Positions 1-11,182 are shown, counted from the stretch's first letter. The stretch: 64,000 nt of DNA from Citrobacter sp. On2M (GCF_018035235.1 NZ_WPCV01000005.1:186001-250000); one strand, 5' to 3'. Notes: generated by a model from the letters alone, not told the origin. Made by a program: numbers and translations.

Positions 1-2209
<2,209 letters not shown>

Positions 2210-2214
2210 AGGGC

Positions 2215-2244
2215 CTGCCGGAGGGGTCCACAGCCCTCCGGCAG
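2215..2244 (+). terminator. Stem-loop after ascB
   Basis: A perfect 11-bp inverted repeat (CTGCCGGAGGG / CCCTCCGGCAG) with an 8-base loop starts 6 bases after the ascB stop. The tail is only moderately T-rich, so it may act as a terminator or as an mRNA-stabilising hairpin. Confidence 0.6.
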
Positions 2245-2324
2245 ACGTGCGTATTTTCATTTCATTTATTGCATTCAAAATGTGGAACCGTCCTTCCCGT
2301 TTCAGGTTTGCCCCCACGCTTTTT

Positions 2325-2344
2325 TACTGGCATTTTATTCAGTA
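2325..2344 (+). promoter_or_regulatory. LexA (SOS) box upstream of the symE-like gene
   Basis: TACTGGCATTTTATTCAGTA matches the LexA operator architecture CTG-N10-CAG with both flanking TA dinucleotides, so the half-sites TACTG/CAGTA are exactly palindromic. It lies 37 bases before the toxin start, where a promoter (TTTACT near 2323, TTTAAT near 2348) could overlap it. E. coli symE is LexA-controlled, which supports the call. Binding itself is inferred. Confidence 0.75.
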
Positions 2345-2381
2345 GTTTTTAATCCTGGTCGCTCACCATAAGGAAGCGCGC

Positions 2382-2621
2382 ATGTCTGATAAAAATGGCA
2401 CAGCAGCAGTGGCTATCACCAAACCCGTCCGTCGTTTAACTGTTGGATATGTCAGAAAACGCCATGAGGATCCCAAAACGGGTTACACGCGACGAATCAG
2501 TCGGCACGCTTCACTCACACTGAACGGCGACTGGCTGGAACAAGCAGGGTTTCCTACCGGAACAGCAGTGAGTGTGTCAGTGACCCAGGGGAAATTAATT
2601 ATTGAGCAGGCCATTGAGTAA
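2382..2621 (+). CDS. SymE-family type I toxin (SOS-induced)
   Basis: A 79-residue protein of the SymE family, small AbrB-fold toxins induced by DNA damage in E. coli, where the antisense RNA SymR represses translation. Family features seen are the RRLTVGYVRKRHED block near residue 17, GYTRRISRHASLTLNGDWLEQAGF in the middle, and a final VSVTQGKLIIEQ strand. The SD AAGGAAG lies 6 bases before the ATG. It is shorter than E. coli SymE (113 aa) but similar in size to many SymE-like paralogues. It sits alone between ascB and hycI, which are adjacent in E. coli, so it is an insertion into the backbone. I could not place a SymR-like antisense promoter with confidence. Confidence 0.85.
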   Translation: MSDKNGTAAVAITKPVRRLTVGYVRKRHEDPKTGYTRRISRHASLTLNGDWLEQAGFPTGTAVSVSVTQGKLIIEQAIE

Positions 2622-2642
2622 CGAGGATAGGCGGGGAAACAG

Positions 2643-2665
2643 GCCGGATGTCACTCCCATCCGGC
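2643..2665. terminator. Convergent hairpin between symE-like and hycI
   Basis: GCCGGATG / CATCCGGC, an 8-bp perfect stem with a 7-base loop, in the 55-base gap between two converging genes. The sequence resembles a REP half-unit and could act as a terminator in both directions. Confidence 0.6.
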
Positions 2666-2676
2666 ACTGATACGGT

Positions 2677-3147
2677 TTACTCTTCCGGCGCTTCAAGCTC
2701 GGAGAATCCACCGTGCCCTTCCCAGCCAGCTAACCGCTGATAGACGGTATCGACCGCATCCTTGATTGGTTGTGTCATTGGGTAATAAAAACCAACAATA
2801 TCCGGCTGAATACCAAGGAAAATCACCTCGCCAACATCGTCTTTCAGCTGATCAACCAGGTAGTTCAGCGGCATGTTGTGAGTGGTCATCATGAACATCT
2901 CGGCAATGTCATCGGGATCGATAATGCGGATTTGACCTGGGTTCAGCCCCATATCGGTAGCATCAACAATCAACAAACGTTGCGGACGCAGTTCACGGAT
3001 GGCGACAATGTCGTTCTCCGGCGCGCTACCGCCGTCGATGACAACCCAGTTGCCTTGAGGATTTGCGACACACATTTCAGCCAGCAGGGGACCCGCGCCG
3101 TCGTCGCCCATCATGCTGTTACCCACACATAATAAAACGTCAGTCAC
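2677..3147 (-). CDS. hycI: Hydrogenase 3 maturation endopeptidase HycI
   Basis: A 156-residue aspartyl-type maturation protease. It removes the C-terminal tail of the large subunit HycE after nickel insertion, closing the NiFe site. It begins GVGNSMMGDDGAG-like (residues CVGNSMMGDDGAGPL), the family motif with a nickel-binding aspartate, followed by VDATDMG and the TTHNMPLNYL histidine motif. The start is GTG, as in E. coli, and overlaps the hycH end by 8 bases. It is the last gene of the hyc operon. Confidence 0.96.
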   Translation of the reverse strand: MTDVLLCVGNSMMGDDGAGPLLAEMCVANPQGNWVVIDGGSAPENDIVAIRELRPQRLLIVDATDMGLNPGQIRIIDPDDIAEMFMMTTHNMPLNYLVDQLKDDVGEVIFLGIQPDIVGFYYPMTQPIKDAVDTVYQRLAGWEGHGGFSELEAPEE

Positions 3148-3550
3148 GATGTCTCCTCACCATCAGATAGATGGCGCTTTCCTGGTGGATGTCGTGCAAC
3201 ATGCTGAGCATCAGTTTGCTCCACTCCTGCTGCTGAGGGGTTTGCACGGCACGCGCATCATCGAACGCACGCGCCAGCATTTGTACATGGTTGAAATCGA
3301 TGACGATCTCGCCGTACTTCGGCACGCCCTCCATTTTCCGGCGGGCTTCACTGCCTTCGGCAAGCGTGGCAATCCACGCCAGATAGTCATCCCACGGACA
3401 GGTTAACGCCGCTTCCAGGCAATCGATGATCCCAAGGTGGTGACCAATCGCCAGGCTGTAATAGACAACCTGCTGCGCCTCGGCGGGCGTTGCATCGTTC
3501 TCATCAATAAACTTACGGCTCAGTTGGCTGAACACCACCGTTTCACTCAT
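3140..3550 (-). CDS. hycH: Formate hydrogenlyase maturation protein HycH
   Basis: A 136-residue cytoplasmic protein required for maturation of hydrogenase 3, not a subunit of the final complex. Its length and position (between hycG and hycI) match E. coli. No enzymatic motif is evident; the protein is mixed alpha/beta with a conserved [17 protein letters not shown] stretch. It overlaps hycG by 4 bases and hycI by 8, indicating tight translational coupling. Confidence 0.95.
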   Translation of the reverse strand: MSETVVFSQLSRKFIDENDATPAEAQQVVYYSLAIGHHLGIIDCLEAALTCPWDDYLAWIATLAEGSEARRKMEGVPKYGEIVIDFNHVQMLARAFDDARAVQTPQQQEWSKLMLSMLHDIHQESAIYLMVRRHRD

Positions 3551-4314
3551 CGGATACGTGCCTCTTCAACAACATGGTTAAGATGCGTAACGATCTCGGT
3601 CAGACGCGGATCGTTTTCCGCTTCCAGCCAGCGCGCCACCTGGTGCTCGCCCTGGCCTAACTGCGTCATATAATCATCAGCAATCTGGCGACCATAGCGA
3701 TAGCCCGCCAGACGGCGCGCTTCGCGATCGATCTTCACGCGCAGCGGTTGAACCATATCCGAATGCAGAATTTCGGCGGGCTGCCCATCCAGTTCACCCG
3801 GCGCACGCGCGTGAATTTTCTGTTCCAGCAGACCAAGCGCCATGGCAAAACCGTACAGCGTGGCCGCAGGCGTTGGCGGGCAGCCAGGGATATACACATC
3901 CACCGGTACGATTTTGTCCGTGCCGCCCCATACGCAGTATAAGTCGTGGAAGATACCACCGCTGTTGCCGCAGGCACCGTAAGAGATACAAATTTTCGGG
4001 TCTGGCGCAGACTGCCAGGCGCGCAGCGCCGGAGAGCGCATGGCACGTGTTACCGCGCCGGTAAACAGCAGGATATCCGCATGGCGCGGGGACGGTACCA
4101 CTTTGATGCCAAAGCGTTCGGCGTCAAACAACGGAGAGAGCGTGGCGAAGATTTCGATTTCGCAACCGTTGCAGCCGCCGCAGTCCACACGGTAAACGTA
4201 CGCTGAACGCTTGATGCTTTTTAGCAGCGACGCTTTCATGCTGGCAATGGATTCATCCACCGTCATCGGTACCGGAATACCGTTGGCATCACGTGGGCCT
4301 AATAAATTGCTCAT
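3547..4314 (-). CDS. hycG: Hydrogenase 3 small (FeS) subunit HycG
   Basis: The electron-transfer small subunit of hydrogenase 3, homologous to complex I NuoB, carrying the proximal [4Fe-4S] cluster. It has 255 residues. The cluster motif [12 protein letters not shown] is near residue 44, with further cysteines in [12 protein letters not shown] and [16 protein letters not shown]. It works with HycE at the cytoplasmic face of the membrane. It overlaps hycH (ATGA-type) and abuts hycF. Confidence 0.97.
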   Translation of the reverse strand: MSNLLGPRDANGIPVPMTVDESIASMKASLLKSIKRSAYVYRVDCGGCNGCEIEIFATLSPLFDAERFGIKVVPSPRHADILLFTGAVTRAMRSPALRAWQSAPDPKICISYGACGNSGGIFHDLYCVWGGTDKIVPVDVYIPGCPPTPAATLYGFAMALGLLEQKIHARAPGELDGQPAEILHSDMVQPLRVKIDREARRLAGYRYGRQIADDYMTQLGQGEHQVARWLEAENDPRLTEIVTHLNHVVEEARIR

Positions 4315-4856
4315 CAGCTGGCCTCTTTCATATGGCGAGTCAGTTCAATACGGTCAGACGGCACCAGGCATTTCTGGCGCTTACAATCCGGGCAGGTCTC
4401 AAAGCTTTCGCGGTGGTTTTCCGCACGGGAATCACCGTTGTGCTTCAGCAACGCAATGGCGTAATCAATCTCTTTTTGTACCGCAAACGGGCGGTTACAT
4501 ACGCGGCAATTACACAGCGCAAAGCGAGACTGCTGCAGGAAATCCTCTTTCTTCCACACCGCCAGCTCATACTCCTGCGACAGCTTGATTGCCGCCGTCG
4601 GGCAAACTTCTTCGCAGCGGGCGCAGAAGATGCAGCGACCAAGGTTGAACTGCCACGCCAGTTCATTGGTGACCAGATCGGTTTCAACCGTCAGCGCGTT
4701 CGACGGGCACGCATTCACACAGGCCGCGCAGCCAATACACTGCTGCGGATTGTGTTCCGGTTTGCCACGGAAGTTTTTATCGACCGCAATCGGCTCCAGC
4801 GGATACGACGACGTCGGCGCCCCGGTTTTGATGACTTTTTTGATAAAGGTAAACAT
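4314..4856 (-). CDS. hycF: Formate hydrogenlyase polyferredoxin subunit HycF
   Basis: A 180-residue ferredoxin-like subunit homologous to NuoI. It has two CxxCxxCxxxCP [4Fe-4S] motifs ([12 protein letters not shown] near residue 41 and [12 protein letters not shown] near residue 75) and two further CxxC pairs in the C-terminal half (CNCRVC and CPDCKRQKC) that could bind an extra metal. It relays electrons from HycB to HycG. Its stop overlaps the hycG start by one base. Confidence 0.96.
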   Translation of the reverse strand: MFTFIKKVIKTGAPTSSYPLEPIAVDKNFRGKPEHNPQQCIGCAACVNACPSNALTVETDLVTNELAWQFNLGRCIFCARCEEVCPTAAIKLSQEYELAVWKKEDFLQQSRFALCNCRVCNRPFAVQKEIDYAIALLKHNGDSRAENHRESFETCPDCKRQKCLVPSDRIELTRHMKEAS

Positions 4857-4865
4857 GGCGATTCC

Positions 4866-6575
4866 TTATTTCAGCGGCGAGTTTTTACGCTCGATGCTGT
4901 AGCGCTCAAGTTCTTTGTACGGCACGACTTTGCTCTTCTTCTTACGCACATCAACCACGGTCATACGGTCAGTACAGGAGTAGCAAGGATCGAGGCTACC
5001 GATAATCAGCGGTGCATCGGAAACGGTATTGCCACGCAGCATGTAGCGCAGCGTCGGCCAGTTGGCGTAGGTCGCCGCACGGCAACGCCAGCGATACAGT
5101 TTCTGGTTATCGCCGGTCATACTCCAGTGGATATCATCTCCGCGCGGCGCTTCAGCAAAGCCCAGTGCAAAACGGTGAGGAATATAAGTAAAGCCTTCTA
5201 CCATCAGCGGACCACCCGGCAGGTTATCCAGACCGAAGTCGATCATATTCAGTGCGGTATAGACTTCATTAATACGAACTTTCAGACGAGAAATAACGTC
5301 GCAGCCCTGCTCGCTATGAACTTCCATCGGCAGCAGACCATAGCCAACAAACGGGTGATCGGCGCGGGTATCGCGCGCGTGGCCGCTGGCGCGAACCATC
5401 GGGCCGACGTTACTGAAGTCGCGGGCAATTTCCGGATCCAGACGACCAATACCGACCGTACGCTGTTCCATGTTTGGCGTGCTGAGCAGCATATCGACCA
5501 GTTCCTGCACGTCACGACGCATCTGCTGCGCCAGTTGACGGGTCTGGATCATATCTTCTTTCAGCAGATCACGACGGATACCGCCGATCAGGTTCAGACC
5601 GTAAGTTTTACGTGCCCCGGTGAGGATCTCCGCCATCTTCATCGACGTTTCACGCACGCGGAAGAACTGCATAAAGCCGGAGTCAAAACCGGTGAAGTGA
5701 CAGGCCAGACCGAGGTTCAGCAGATGTGAGTGCAGACGCTCAACTTCCAGCAGAATGGCGCGGATCATCTGCGCACGCTCCGGCACCACGATGCCCATCG
5801 CATTCTCAACGGAGGTGGTATAGGCGGTGCTATGCGCAAAGCCGCAGATACCACACACGCGATCTGACAGGAACGTCACTTCGTTGTAACCCATACGGGT
5901 TTCCGCCAGTTTCTCCATGCCGCGATGGACATAGAACAGACGGTAGTCGGCGTCGATGATGTTCTCGCCGTCAACGAACAGACGGAAGTGACCTGGTTCA
6001 TCAGAGGTGACGTGCAGCGGGCCGATCGGCACCACGTTATTTTTCTTGTCGCCCAGTTCGTTGATGAACTCGTAGGTTTCAGCATCGGTAGTCGGCGCCG
6101 GGCGCTGACGATAATCCATGCTGTCTTTACGCAGCGGATAGAGTTCGTCCGGCCAGTCATCAGGAAGTACCAGACGGCGCTCATCCGGCAAACCAACCGG
6201 GATCAAACCGTACATATCGCGCACTTCGCGCTCACCCCAGACCGCAGCCGGAACACGCGGCGTGACGGACGGGAACTCCAGCTTATTGGCATCGACTTCA
6301 ACGCGGACGGTTATCCAGCACTTGGTGCCCTGCTCCATCGACATCACGTAGTAAACGGCGTAATGGCCGCACAGCTGACGTTCGTCGTTACCAAACAGCA
6401 CGGACAACCAGCCGCCCTGTTTGTAGTACAGGAACTCCACCACTTCCGGCAGGTAGTTCACCTTGACGGTGATCGTCAGCTGATCTTTGGTCTGCCAGGC
6501 TTCATCCAGCACCACGCCCGGAAAGGCCTGATGCAGCGCAGCGAGATAGTGTTGACCTAATTTTTCTTCAGACAT
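4866..6575 (-). CDS. hycE: Hydrogenase 3 large (NiFe) subunit HycE
   Basis: Catalytic large subunit that evolves H2. The N-terminal ~170 residues are NuoC-like and the rest is the NuoD-like NiFe domain. The nickel-binding motifs are RVCGICGFAHS near residue 240 and DPCYSCTDR near residue 530. In E. coli HycI cleaves after the arginine of that last motif; the same 32-residue tail is present here. I chose the ATG at 6575 (569 residues, as in E. coli) over a TTG two codons upstream, with GAGAG about 9 bases before it. Confidence 0.97.
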   Translation of the reverse strand: MSEEKLGQHYLAALHQAFPGVVLDEAWQTKDQLTITVKVNYLPEVVEFLYYKQGGWLSVLFGNDERQLCGHYAVYYVMSMEQGTKCWITVRVEVDANKLEFPSVTPRVPAAVWGEREVRDMYGLIPVGLPDERRLVLPDDWPDELYPLRKDSMDYRQRPAPTTDAETYEFINELGDKKNNVVPIGPLHVTSDEPGHFRLFVDGENIIDADYRLFYVHRGMEKLAETRMGYNEVTFLSDRVCGICGFAHSTAYTTSVENAMGIVVPERAQMIRAILLEVERLHSHLLNLGLACHFTGFDSGFMQFFRVRETSMKMAEILTGARKTYGLNLIGGIRRDLLKEDMIQTRQLAQQMRRDVQELVDMLLSTPNMEQRTVGIGRLDPEIARDFSNVGPMVRASGHARDTRADHPFVGYGLLPMEVHSEQGCDVISRLKVRINEVYTALNMIDFGLDNLPGGPLMVEGFTYIPHRFALGFAEAPRGDDIHWSMTGDNQKLYRWRCRAATYANWPTLRYMLRGNTVSDAPLIIGSLDPCYSCTDRMTVVDVRKKKSKVVPYKELERYSIERKNSPLK

Positions 6576-6592
6576 GCTCAAACTCTCTTAAA

Positions 6593-7516
6593 TCACGCCA
6601 CCAGCAAGGAGACGAACGCTAAAAACGCAAACCCAAAACCGGCCCAGGTCACGCGTGAAGTGGCGCAAAAACGCAGACGCGCCATGCTGTTTTCGAACAG
6701 GGCGATAACCAGCACGCCGAGAACCAGTTTGACGACGGCAATCACCAACGCCAACAGCAGCCCACCGGCTGTGAAGGTTTCCATCTGTCCCCACGGCAAG
6801 AACACACCAACGAACATTTGCAGAACAACCAATTGCTTAAGGCTAATGCCCCATTTCAGCACCGCAAAACCGCTGCCGCTGTATTCGGTCAATGGGCCTT
6901 CCTGCAGTTCCTGCTCGGCTTCCGCCAGATCGAACGGTAGTTTGCCCATTTCGATAAAAGTGGCAAAAGCGCAGGCGCACAGCGCCAGAATCAGCGGGAT
7001 GCTATACGTGGCAGGCCAGTGATAAATGGTATCGGCGATGTTGCTGATGTGGGTCGAACCGGCAACCTGCGCTGCAACCCACAGGCCCAGCAGCAGGATG
7101 GGTTCAACCAATACGCCGAGCATCGCTTCGCGGCTGGCACCAATGGCGGTAAACGGGCTACCGGTATCCAGTCCCGCGATAGAGAAGAAGAAGCGGGCGA
7201 TAGCGAACAGATAAATTAAGGTGATCAGATCGCCCAGTTGCGGCAGCGGTGAGCCAACGGTCACTACCGGCAACGCAGTGGCGATAGTCAGCATCACGCC
7301 CACCATCACAAACGGCGTCAGGCGGAAAACCCAGCTGGAATCCGCAGGCGCAATGCTCTGACGCCCCAGCAGTTTGATAATGTCGCGGTATTCCTGCAAA
7401 ACGCCCGGACCGCGGCGATTGTGCAAACGCGCACGCGCCACGCGGGTAACACCGGAAAGCAGCGGCGCAACGGCAAACAGCACCAGCGCCTGAATTAACG
7501 GATATAAAACACTCAT
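6593..7516 (-). CDS. hycD: Formate hydrogenlyase membrane subunit HycD
   Basis: A 307-residue membrane protein homologous to NuoH, with about eight hydrophobic helices. It anchors the soluble hydrogenase arm. Conserved loops include RRGPGVLQEYRDIIKLL near residue 34 and ETGKLPFDLAEAEQELQEG-like residues near 190, which face HycE/HycG in the complex I fold. It lies 2 bases after hycC and 17 bases before hycE. Confidence 0.96.
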   Translation of the reverse strand: MSVLYPLIQALVLFAVAPLLSGVTRVARARLHNRRGPGVLQEYRDIIKLLGRQSIAPADSSWVFRLTPFVMVGVMLTIATALPVVTVGSPLPQLGDLITLIYLFAIARFFFSIAGLDTGSPFTAIGASREAMLGVLVEPILLLGLWVAAQVAGSTHISNIADTIYHWPATYSIPLILALCACAFATFIEMGKLPFDLAEAEQELQEGPLTEYSGSGFAVLKWGISLKQLVVLQMFVGVFLPWGQMETFTAGGLLLALVIAVVKLVLGVLVIALFENSMARLRFCATSRVTWAGFGFAFLAFVSLLVA

Positions 7517-7518
7517 TC

Positions 7519-9345
7519 TCAGGCTCCTCGTGAAACCACAATCACCACCAGTACCGCCAGCTCAATCAGCGCCAGGCGACGGAACAGCACCGGCGCAGCC
7601 GCATTCTGCCAGCCCGGAACCAGTGATACCGGATTCAGCCATTTACGCAGTTTGAGTACCGGAGCAAAGGCTTCTTTCACTGGCATAGCAAAACCATGCG
7701 CAGTAATGACCATTGACTGCTCGTGATCGTAGCCACACACCCATGCCGCACCGCGTGAACGCGACGGCAGGCGGTTACCTTTGAAAATCGCCATGATGAT
7801 GAACGGCAGTAGCGGACACGCGATCAGCAGCAGCGTGATCATCGGCTGAGAAACGGTGGTGTTCGCGGTTTCCAGCGGTAGCGGAACAGCAGAGGAGATC
7901 ATCGGCAGCAGCCACGGCGCAGCCACACCGCCAATCACACAGCAGATAGCCAGCGCAACGACACTCACACCCATCAGGATTGGTGCGCAGCAGGCATTCT
8001 CAGCTTCCTTCGTACGCGGTGCGCCAAGGAACGTTACGCCATAGACTTTTGCCATACACATCACCGCCAGCGCGCCGGTAATTGCCAGCCCAACCGCCAG
8101 CAACGGCCCTAACAGACGACCGACAAACGCCCCGCTGTTACCCAGCTTGAAGAAGGATTGATAGATAACCCACTCACCGGCAAAACCGTTCAGCGGCGGC
8201 AGCGCGGCCATCGCCATCAGGCCAACCAACATCGCCAGAGAGATAACCGGCATACGTTTACCGATCCCGCCCAGTTTTTCGATATCGCGATGACCGGTAC
8301 GGAACCAGATGCTGCCCGCGCCCAGGAACAGAACGCTTTTGAACAGGCTGTGGTTGACCAAATGATACAGACCACCGGTTAAACCCAGCGCAATCAAAGC
8401 AGGTTGATTCAGGGAAATGCCGGTCACGCCAGCACCCAGACCCAGCAGAATAATGCCGATATTTTCCAGCGTGTGGTACGCCAGCAGACGCTGGATGTTG
8501 TGCTCCATCAGCGCATAAAGACCGCCGACAAATGCGGTGATCATACCCAACACCAGCAGCGTAATTCCCCACCACAGCGGCGCGTTACCGCCCAGCAGCG
8601 ACAGCGACAGAATACCCAGCAGCCCCACCTTCATGACCACGGTAGAGAACAGCGCCGCAGCCGGCGCGCTGGCGTTGGCGTGTGCCTGCGGCACCCATCC
8701 GTGCAGCGGAATAATCCCGGCCAGCAGGCCAAAACCTGCCACACCCAGCAGCCAGATGTCAGACCCGAGCGGCAGCTCCTGAGTGCGCAGGTCTAGCAGA
8801 CGCAGCTCCAGCGTGCCGTAACGTTGCCACACAAGGTAGCAGGCAATTGCCAGCAGCAGCGTACCGATACGCCCCAGCGCAAACCACAGTTTCCCCTCTT
8901 TGCTGCAGCCGGTGAGGAACACGGCACAAAGCGCCATGATTTCCGCCATCACCACCAGCGTCCCGAGGTTGCTGGCCACCACCGCACATACCGCTGCTGC
9001 CATCAGCAAATTTATCAGCAGGCCGTTAGCTTTGACCTGTGGATGACGATGCCAGTCGATGTTGTACAGGCTGACAAACAGGCCACACAAGCCCAGCGTA
9101 ATCAGCCAGATGGCATTTAGCGGGGTAATTTGCAGACTGTGACCAATAAACGGCATCACGCCGCTCACCGCCAGCGCATTAGTCAGAACGGTTAAACCCG
9201 CAGCCGCCGTACACAAGCTGCCGACCGCGCCGCCAACCCCGGCAATCCAACCGCTCAACGGTTTATGAAATGAAAACAGAAATGCCAGAACCGCCGCAGC
9301 CGCAAACCAAGCCACGCCGCTGTTAATTAGTGAAATTGCGCTCAT
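7519..9345 (-). CDS. hycC: Formate hydrogenlyase membrane subunit HycC
   Basis: A 608-residue polytopic protein of the NuoL/M/N (Mrp antiporter) family with about 14-16 hydrophobic helices; a conserved lysine/histidine-containing helix region includes LHGWVPQAHANASAPAAALFS near residue 215. It is the large proton-channel-like subunit of the complex and binds HycD. It overlaps the hycB stop by 4 bases. Its length equals E. coli HycC. Confidence 0.97.
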   Translation of the reverse strand: MSAISLINSGVAWFAAAAVLAFLFSFHKPLSGWIAGVGGAVGSLCTAAAGLTVLTNALAVSGVMPFIGHSLQITPLNAIWLITLGLCGLFVSLYNIDWHRHPQVKANGLLINLLMAAAVCAVVASNLGTLVVMAEIMALCAVFLTGCSKEGKLWFALGRIGTLLLAIACYLVWQRYGTLELRLLDLRTQELPLGSDIWLLGVAGFGLLAGIIPLHGWVPQAHANASAPAAALFSTVVMKVGLLGILSLSLLGGNAPLWWGITLLVLGMITAFVGGLYALMEHNIQRLLAYHTLENIGIILLGLGAGVTGISLNQPALIALGLTGGLYHLVNHSLFKSVLFLGAGSIWFRTGHRDIEKLGGIGKRMPVISLAMLVGLMAMAALPPLNGFAGEWVIYQSFFKLGNSGAFVGRLLGPLLAVGLAITGALAVMCMAKVYGVTFLGAPRTKEAENACCAPILMGVSVVALAICCVIGGVAAPWLLPMISSAVPLPLETANTTVSQPMITLLLIACPLLPFIIMAIFKGNRLPSRSRGAAWVCGYDHEQSMVITAHGFAMPVKEAFAPVLKLRKWLNPVSLVPGWQNAAAPVLFRRLALIELAVLVVIVVSRGA

Positions 9346-9953
9346 TTTGCATCCCCACTCTGAGCCTGCTGAAACAAGGTGAGATCGCCGAAATCGGTAT
9401 TGAAAGTCAGCTCACGCTTACGTTTGCTGGCGCGGGCGATATCCATGTTGCTCACCAGGTGCAGGGCTTTGGTTGGGCACATGCGCACACAGGCCGGACC
9501 CTGTTCGTCAAAACTGCACAGATCGCATTTCACCGCAATGGCGCGAACGCCCGGAACCCAGTCCAGCAGCGTGCTCACACGGGCAGGTGCAGGCGGAGCC
9601 GGAGGCGCTTTTGGCGTATTGGCGTTTGCCGGGATGTGTAGCGGACGGCTACCGGAAAACTCAATCGCGCCGAACGGACAGGCAATCCCGCACAATTTGC
9701 AACTGACGCACAGGCTTTCATTCAGCTGTACGGCACCGTTAACACGATTAATCGCATTAACCGGACAAACGGTGGCGCAAGGCGCATCTTCACACTGGTG
9801 GCAAAGCTGCGGCGCGGATTCTTTTTCATTTAACATCACTTTCAGGCGCGGCATAGACTGCAGGCCATGCTGGCGATGTGTCTCTGAGCAGGCAGCTTCA
9901 CAGGTGTGGCAGCCGATACAAAGAGTGGAGTCAGCAATTACAAAACGATTCAC
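9342..9953 (-). CDS. hycB: Formate hydrogenlyase ferredoxin subunit HycB
   Basis: A 203-residue polyferredoxin that takes electrons from formate dehydrogenase H and passes them to HycF. It carries four cysteine clusters of the DMSO-reductase B-subunit type: CIGCHTCEAAC near residue 12, CHQCEDAPCATVCP near 53, CVSCKLCGIACP near 82, and CDLCSFDEQGPACVRMCP near 142. A proline/alanine linker lies near residue 115. Translation starts at GTG, as in E. coli. It is the first structural gene after the hycA-hycB control region. Confidence 0.96.
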   Translation of the reverse strand: MNRFVIADSTLCIGCHTCEAACSETHRQHGLQSMPRLKVMLNEKESAPQLCHQCEDAPCATVCPVNAINRVNGAVQLNESLCVSCKLCGIACPFGAIEFSGSRPLHIPANANTPKAPPAPPAPARVSTLLDWVPGVRAIAVKCDLCSFDEQGPACVRMCPTKALHLVSNMDIARASKRKRELTFNTDFGDLTLFQQAQSGDAK

Positions 9954-9990
9954 CAGGCATTCCTCAGGTGATAGTCATTTTTGACGAAAA

Positions 9991-10028
9991 CATGTCTGCG
10001 AAATGTCATTTCGACATTTTTCGACATG
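9991..10028. promoter_or_regulatory. Nested palindromes in the hycA-hycB gap (candidate FhlA site)
   Basis: AATGTC-atttc-GACATT forms a perfect inner inverted repeat, and CATGTC / GACATG forms an outer one, with direct GACAT repeats. The decamer TGTCATTTCG (10004-10013) recurs at 10662-10671 in the hyc-hyp promoter region. FhlA is known to bind both regions in E. coli, so this is a reasonable FhlA upstream activating site. Binding is inferred from position and shared sequence. Confidence 0.55.
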
Positions 10029-10096
10029 CCCATTCCCTAAACTGTCGTGACGCAGAATGAAAGCGCATCATGACAAAACTGGGCAGTACCCGAGGC

Positions 10097-10555
10097 TTAA
10101 GCCGGGCTATGTCCCTCAACCAGTTGACTTAAATTCACCGGCATATTGTTCTCAACCGCGGTATACAGGCTGTCGTAGACGGTGGCGATTTTTTCGAGAT
10201 AGTGCTCCAGCACCTGTTCACGATCGCGGGCGTTGATACGCTCATCGACTTTACCGTCGATGGTCAACTGTGCCTGTGCAATCAGTTGTTTATCATCACC
10301 ATCTTTTGTTTCGACGTAGTACTCGATGGTGTGGCTGTTAAAGCCATCCGCCAGCGTGACGTAGATAGTGAAGTGTTCAAAAAGGACAAAGCAGAGATCT
10401 TTGTCCGGCGCACAGCTCATTGCATGATGCAAACGCGCTTTCGACAGGGTGATCCCCTGAACCAGCGAGTTACAGTAAATACGCCACTGGTCCTGTAGGC
10501 GACGATGCCGTTCAGCGATGTAATCGGCTTTTTCGCTTATTTCCCAAATAGTCAT
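10097..10555 (-). CDS. hycA: Formate hydrogenlyase regulatory protein HycA
   Basis: A 152-residue soluble protein that antagonises FhlA activation and lowers expression of the formate regulon. It is the first gene of the hyc operon and lies 143 bases before hycB, a gap that holds palindromic sites. No DNA-binding helix-turn-helix is obvious, in line with an anti-activator role. It is expressed from the sigma-54 promoter at 10592-10607, about 40 bases upstream. Confidence 0.95.
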   Translation of the reverse strand: MTIWEISEKADYIAERHRRLQDQWRIYCNSLVQGITLSKARLHHAMSCAPDKDLCFVLFEHFTIYVTLADGFNSHTIEYYVETKDGDDKQLIAQAQLTIDGKVDERINARDREQVLEHYLEKIATVYDSLYTAVENNMPVNLSQLVEGHSPA

Positions 10556-10591
10556 GTCAGGTTACCCGTTTAGCAGAGATGAACAGCTTTA

Positions 10592-10607
10592 AGCACATTT
10601 CATGCCA
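10592..10607 (-). promoter_or_regulatory. Sigma-54 promoter of the hyc operon
   Basis: On the minus strand TGGCATGAAATGTGCT has the -24 GG and -12 GC of the sigma-54 consensus (TGGCAC-N5-TTGCA) with exact spacing. It lies about 37 bases before hycA, facing the hyp promoter on the other strand. Confidence 0.85.
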
Positions 10608-10661
10608 AAATTAAAAACCTTAATTTTCATACAGATAAAAAATCAAAAACGAGTGACGACA

Positions 10662-10671
10662 TGTCATTTCG
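10662..10671 (+). promoter_or_regulatory. Shared decamer in the hyc-hyp control region (candidate FhlA site)
   Basis: TGTCATTTCG is identical to 10004-10013 between hycA and hycB. It sits between the two divergent sigma-54 promoters, followed by repeated GTCATCGTC/GTCATTGTC units, a plausible position for FhlA upstream activation of both operons. Confidence 0.5.
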
Positions 10672-10708
10672 TCATCGTCGTCATTGTCACGTTGGAAAAA
10701 ATCCAAGC

Positions 10709-10724
10709 TGGCATGTTTATTGCT
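10709..10724 (+). promoter_or_regulatory. Sigma-54 promoter of the hyp operon
   Basis: TGGCATGTTTATTGCT matches the -24/-12 consensus with correct spacing and lies 30 bases before hypA. This agrees with known FhlA/sigma-54 control of hyp. Confidence 0.88.
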
Positions 10725-10753
10725 TTTAGTACGGCAACTTCACAGGAGGCGGT

Positions 10754-11110
10754 ATGCACGAAATAACCCTCTGCCAACGGGCACTGGAATTGATTGAACA
10801 ACAGGCCACCCAGCACGGCGCAAAACGAGTAACTGGGGTCTGGCTCAAAATTGGCGCATTTTCTTGCGTAGAAACCAGCGCTCTCGCCTTTTGTTTTGAT
10901 CTGGTATGCCGTGGCACCCTTGCAGAAGGTTGTAAACTCCACCTCGAAGAACAAGAAGCCGAATGTTGGTGCGAATCTTGTCAGCAATACGTCACCTTAC
11001 TGACGCAACGCGTGCGTCGGTGCCCGCAATGCAACAGCGATACGCTGAGAATTGTGGCCGATGACGGTCTACAGATTCGGCGAATTGAAATTGGCGACGC
11101 TGAAGATTAA
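10754..11110 (+). CDS. hypA: Hydrogenase nickel incorporation protein HypA
   Basis: A 118-residue metallochaperone that delivers nickel to the hydrogenase large subunit. It begins MHE, where His2 is the nickel ligand, and has a zinc-finger loop with two CxxC pairs (CWCESC near residue 74 and CPQC near residue 94). SD AGGAGG lies 6 bases before the ATG. It heads the hyp operon and works with HypB. In E. coli a second, FNR-dependent promoter for hypB lies inside hypA; I did not resolve it here. Confidence 0.96.
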   Translation: MHEITLCQRALELIEQQATQHGAKRVTGVWLKIGAFSCVETSALAFCFDLVCRGTLAEGCKLHLEEQEAECWCESCQQYVTLLTQRVRRCPQCNSDTLRIVADDGLQIRRIEIGDAED

Positions 11111-11182
11111 TTAATGCCGGATATCGACTTAGTCATTTCCGGCATAAAAAGCTAGTAATAAGCAATAGATCAGGAGTGAGCG

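Noticed and set aside
4293-5729. 478-residue plus-strand ORF opposite hycF/hycE
   Set aside because: It is a reverse-frame shadow of two well-conserved genes; the product is rich in Arg, His and Gln with no domain.
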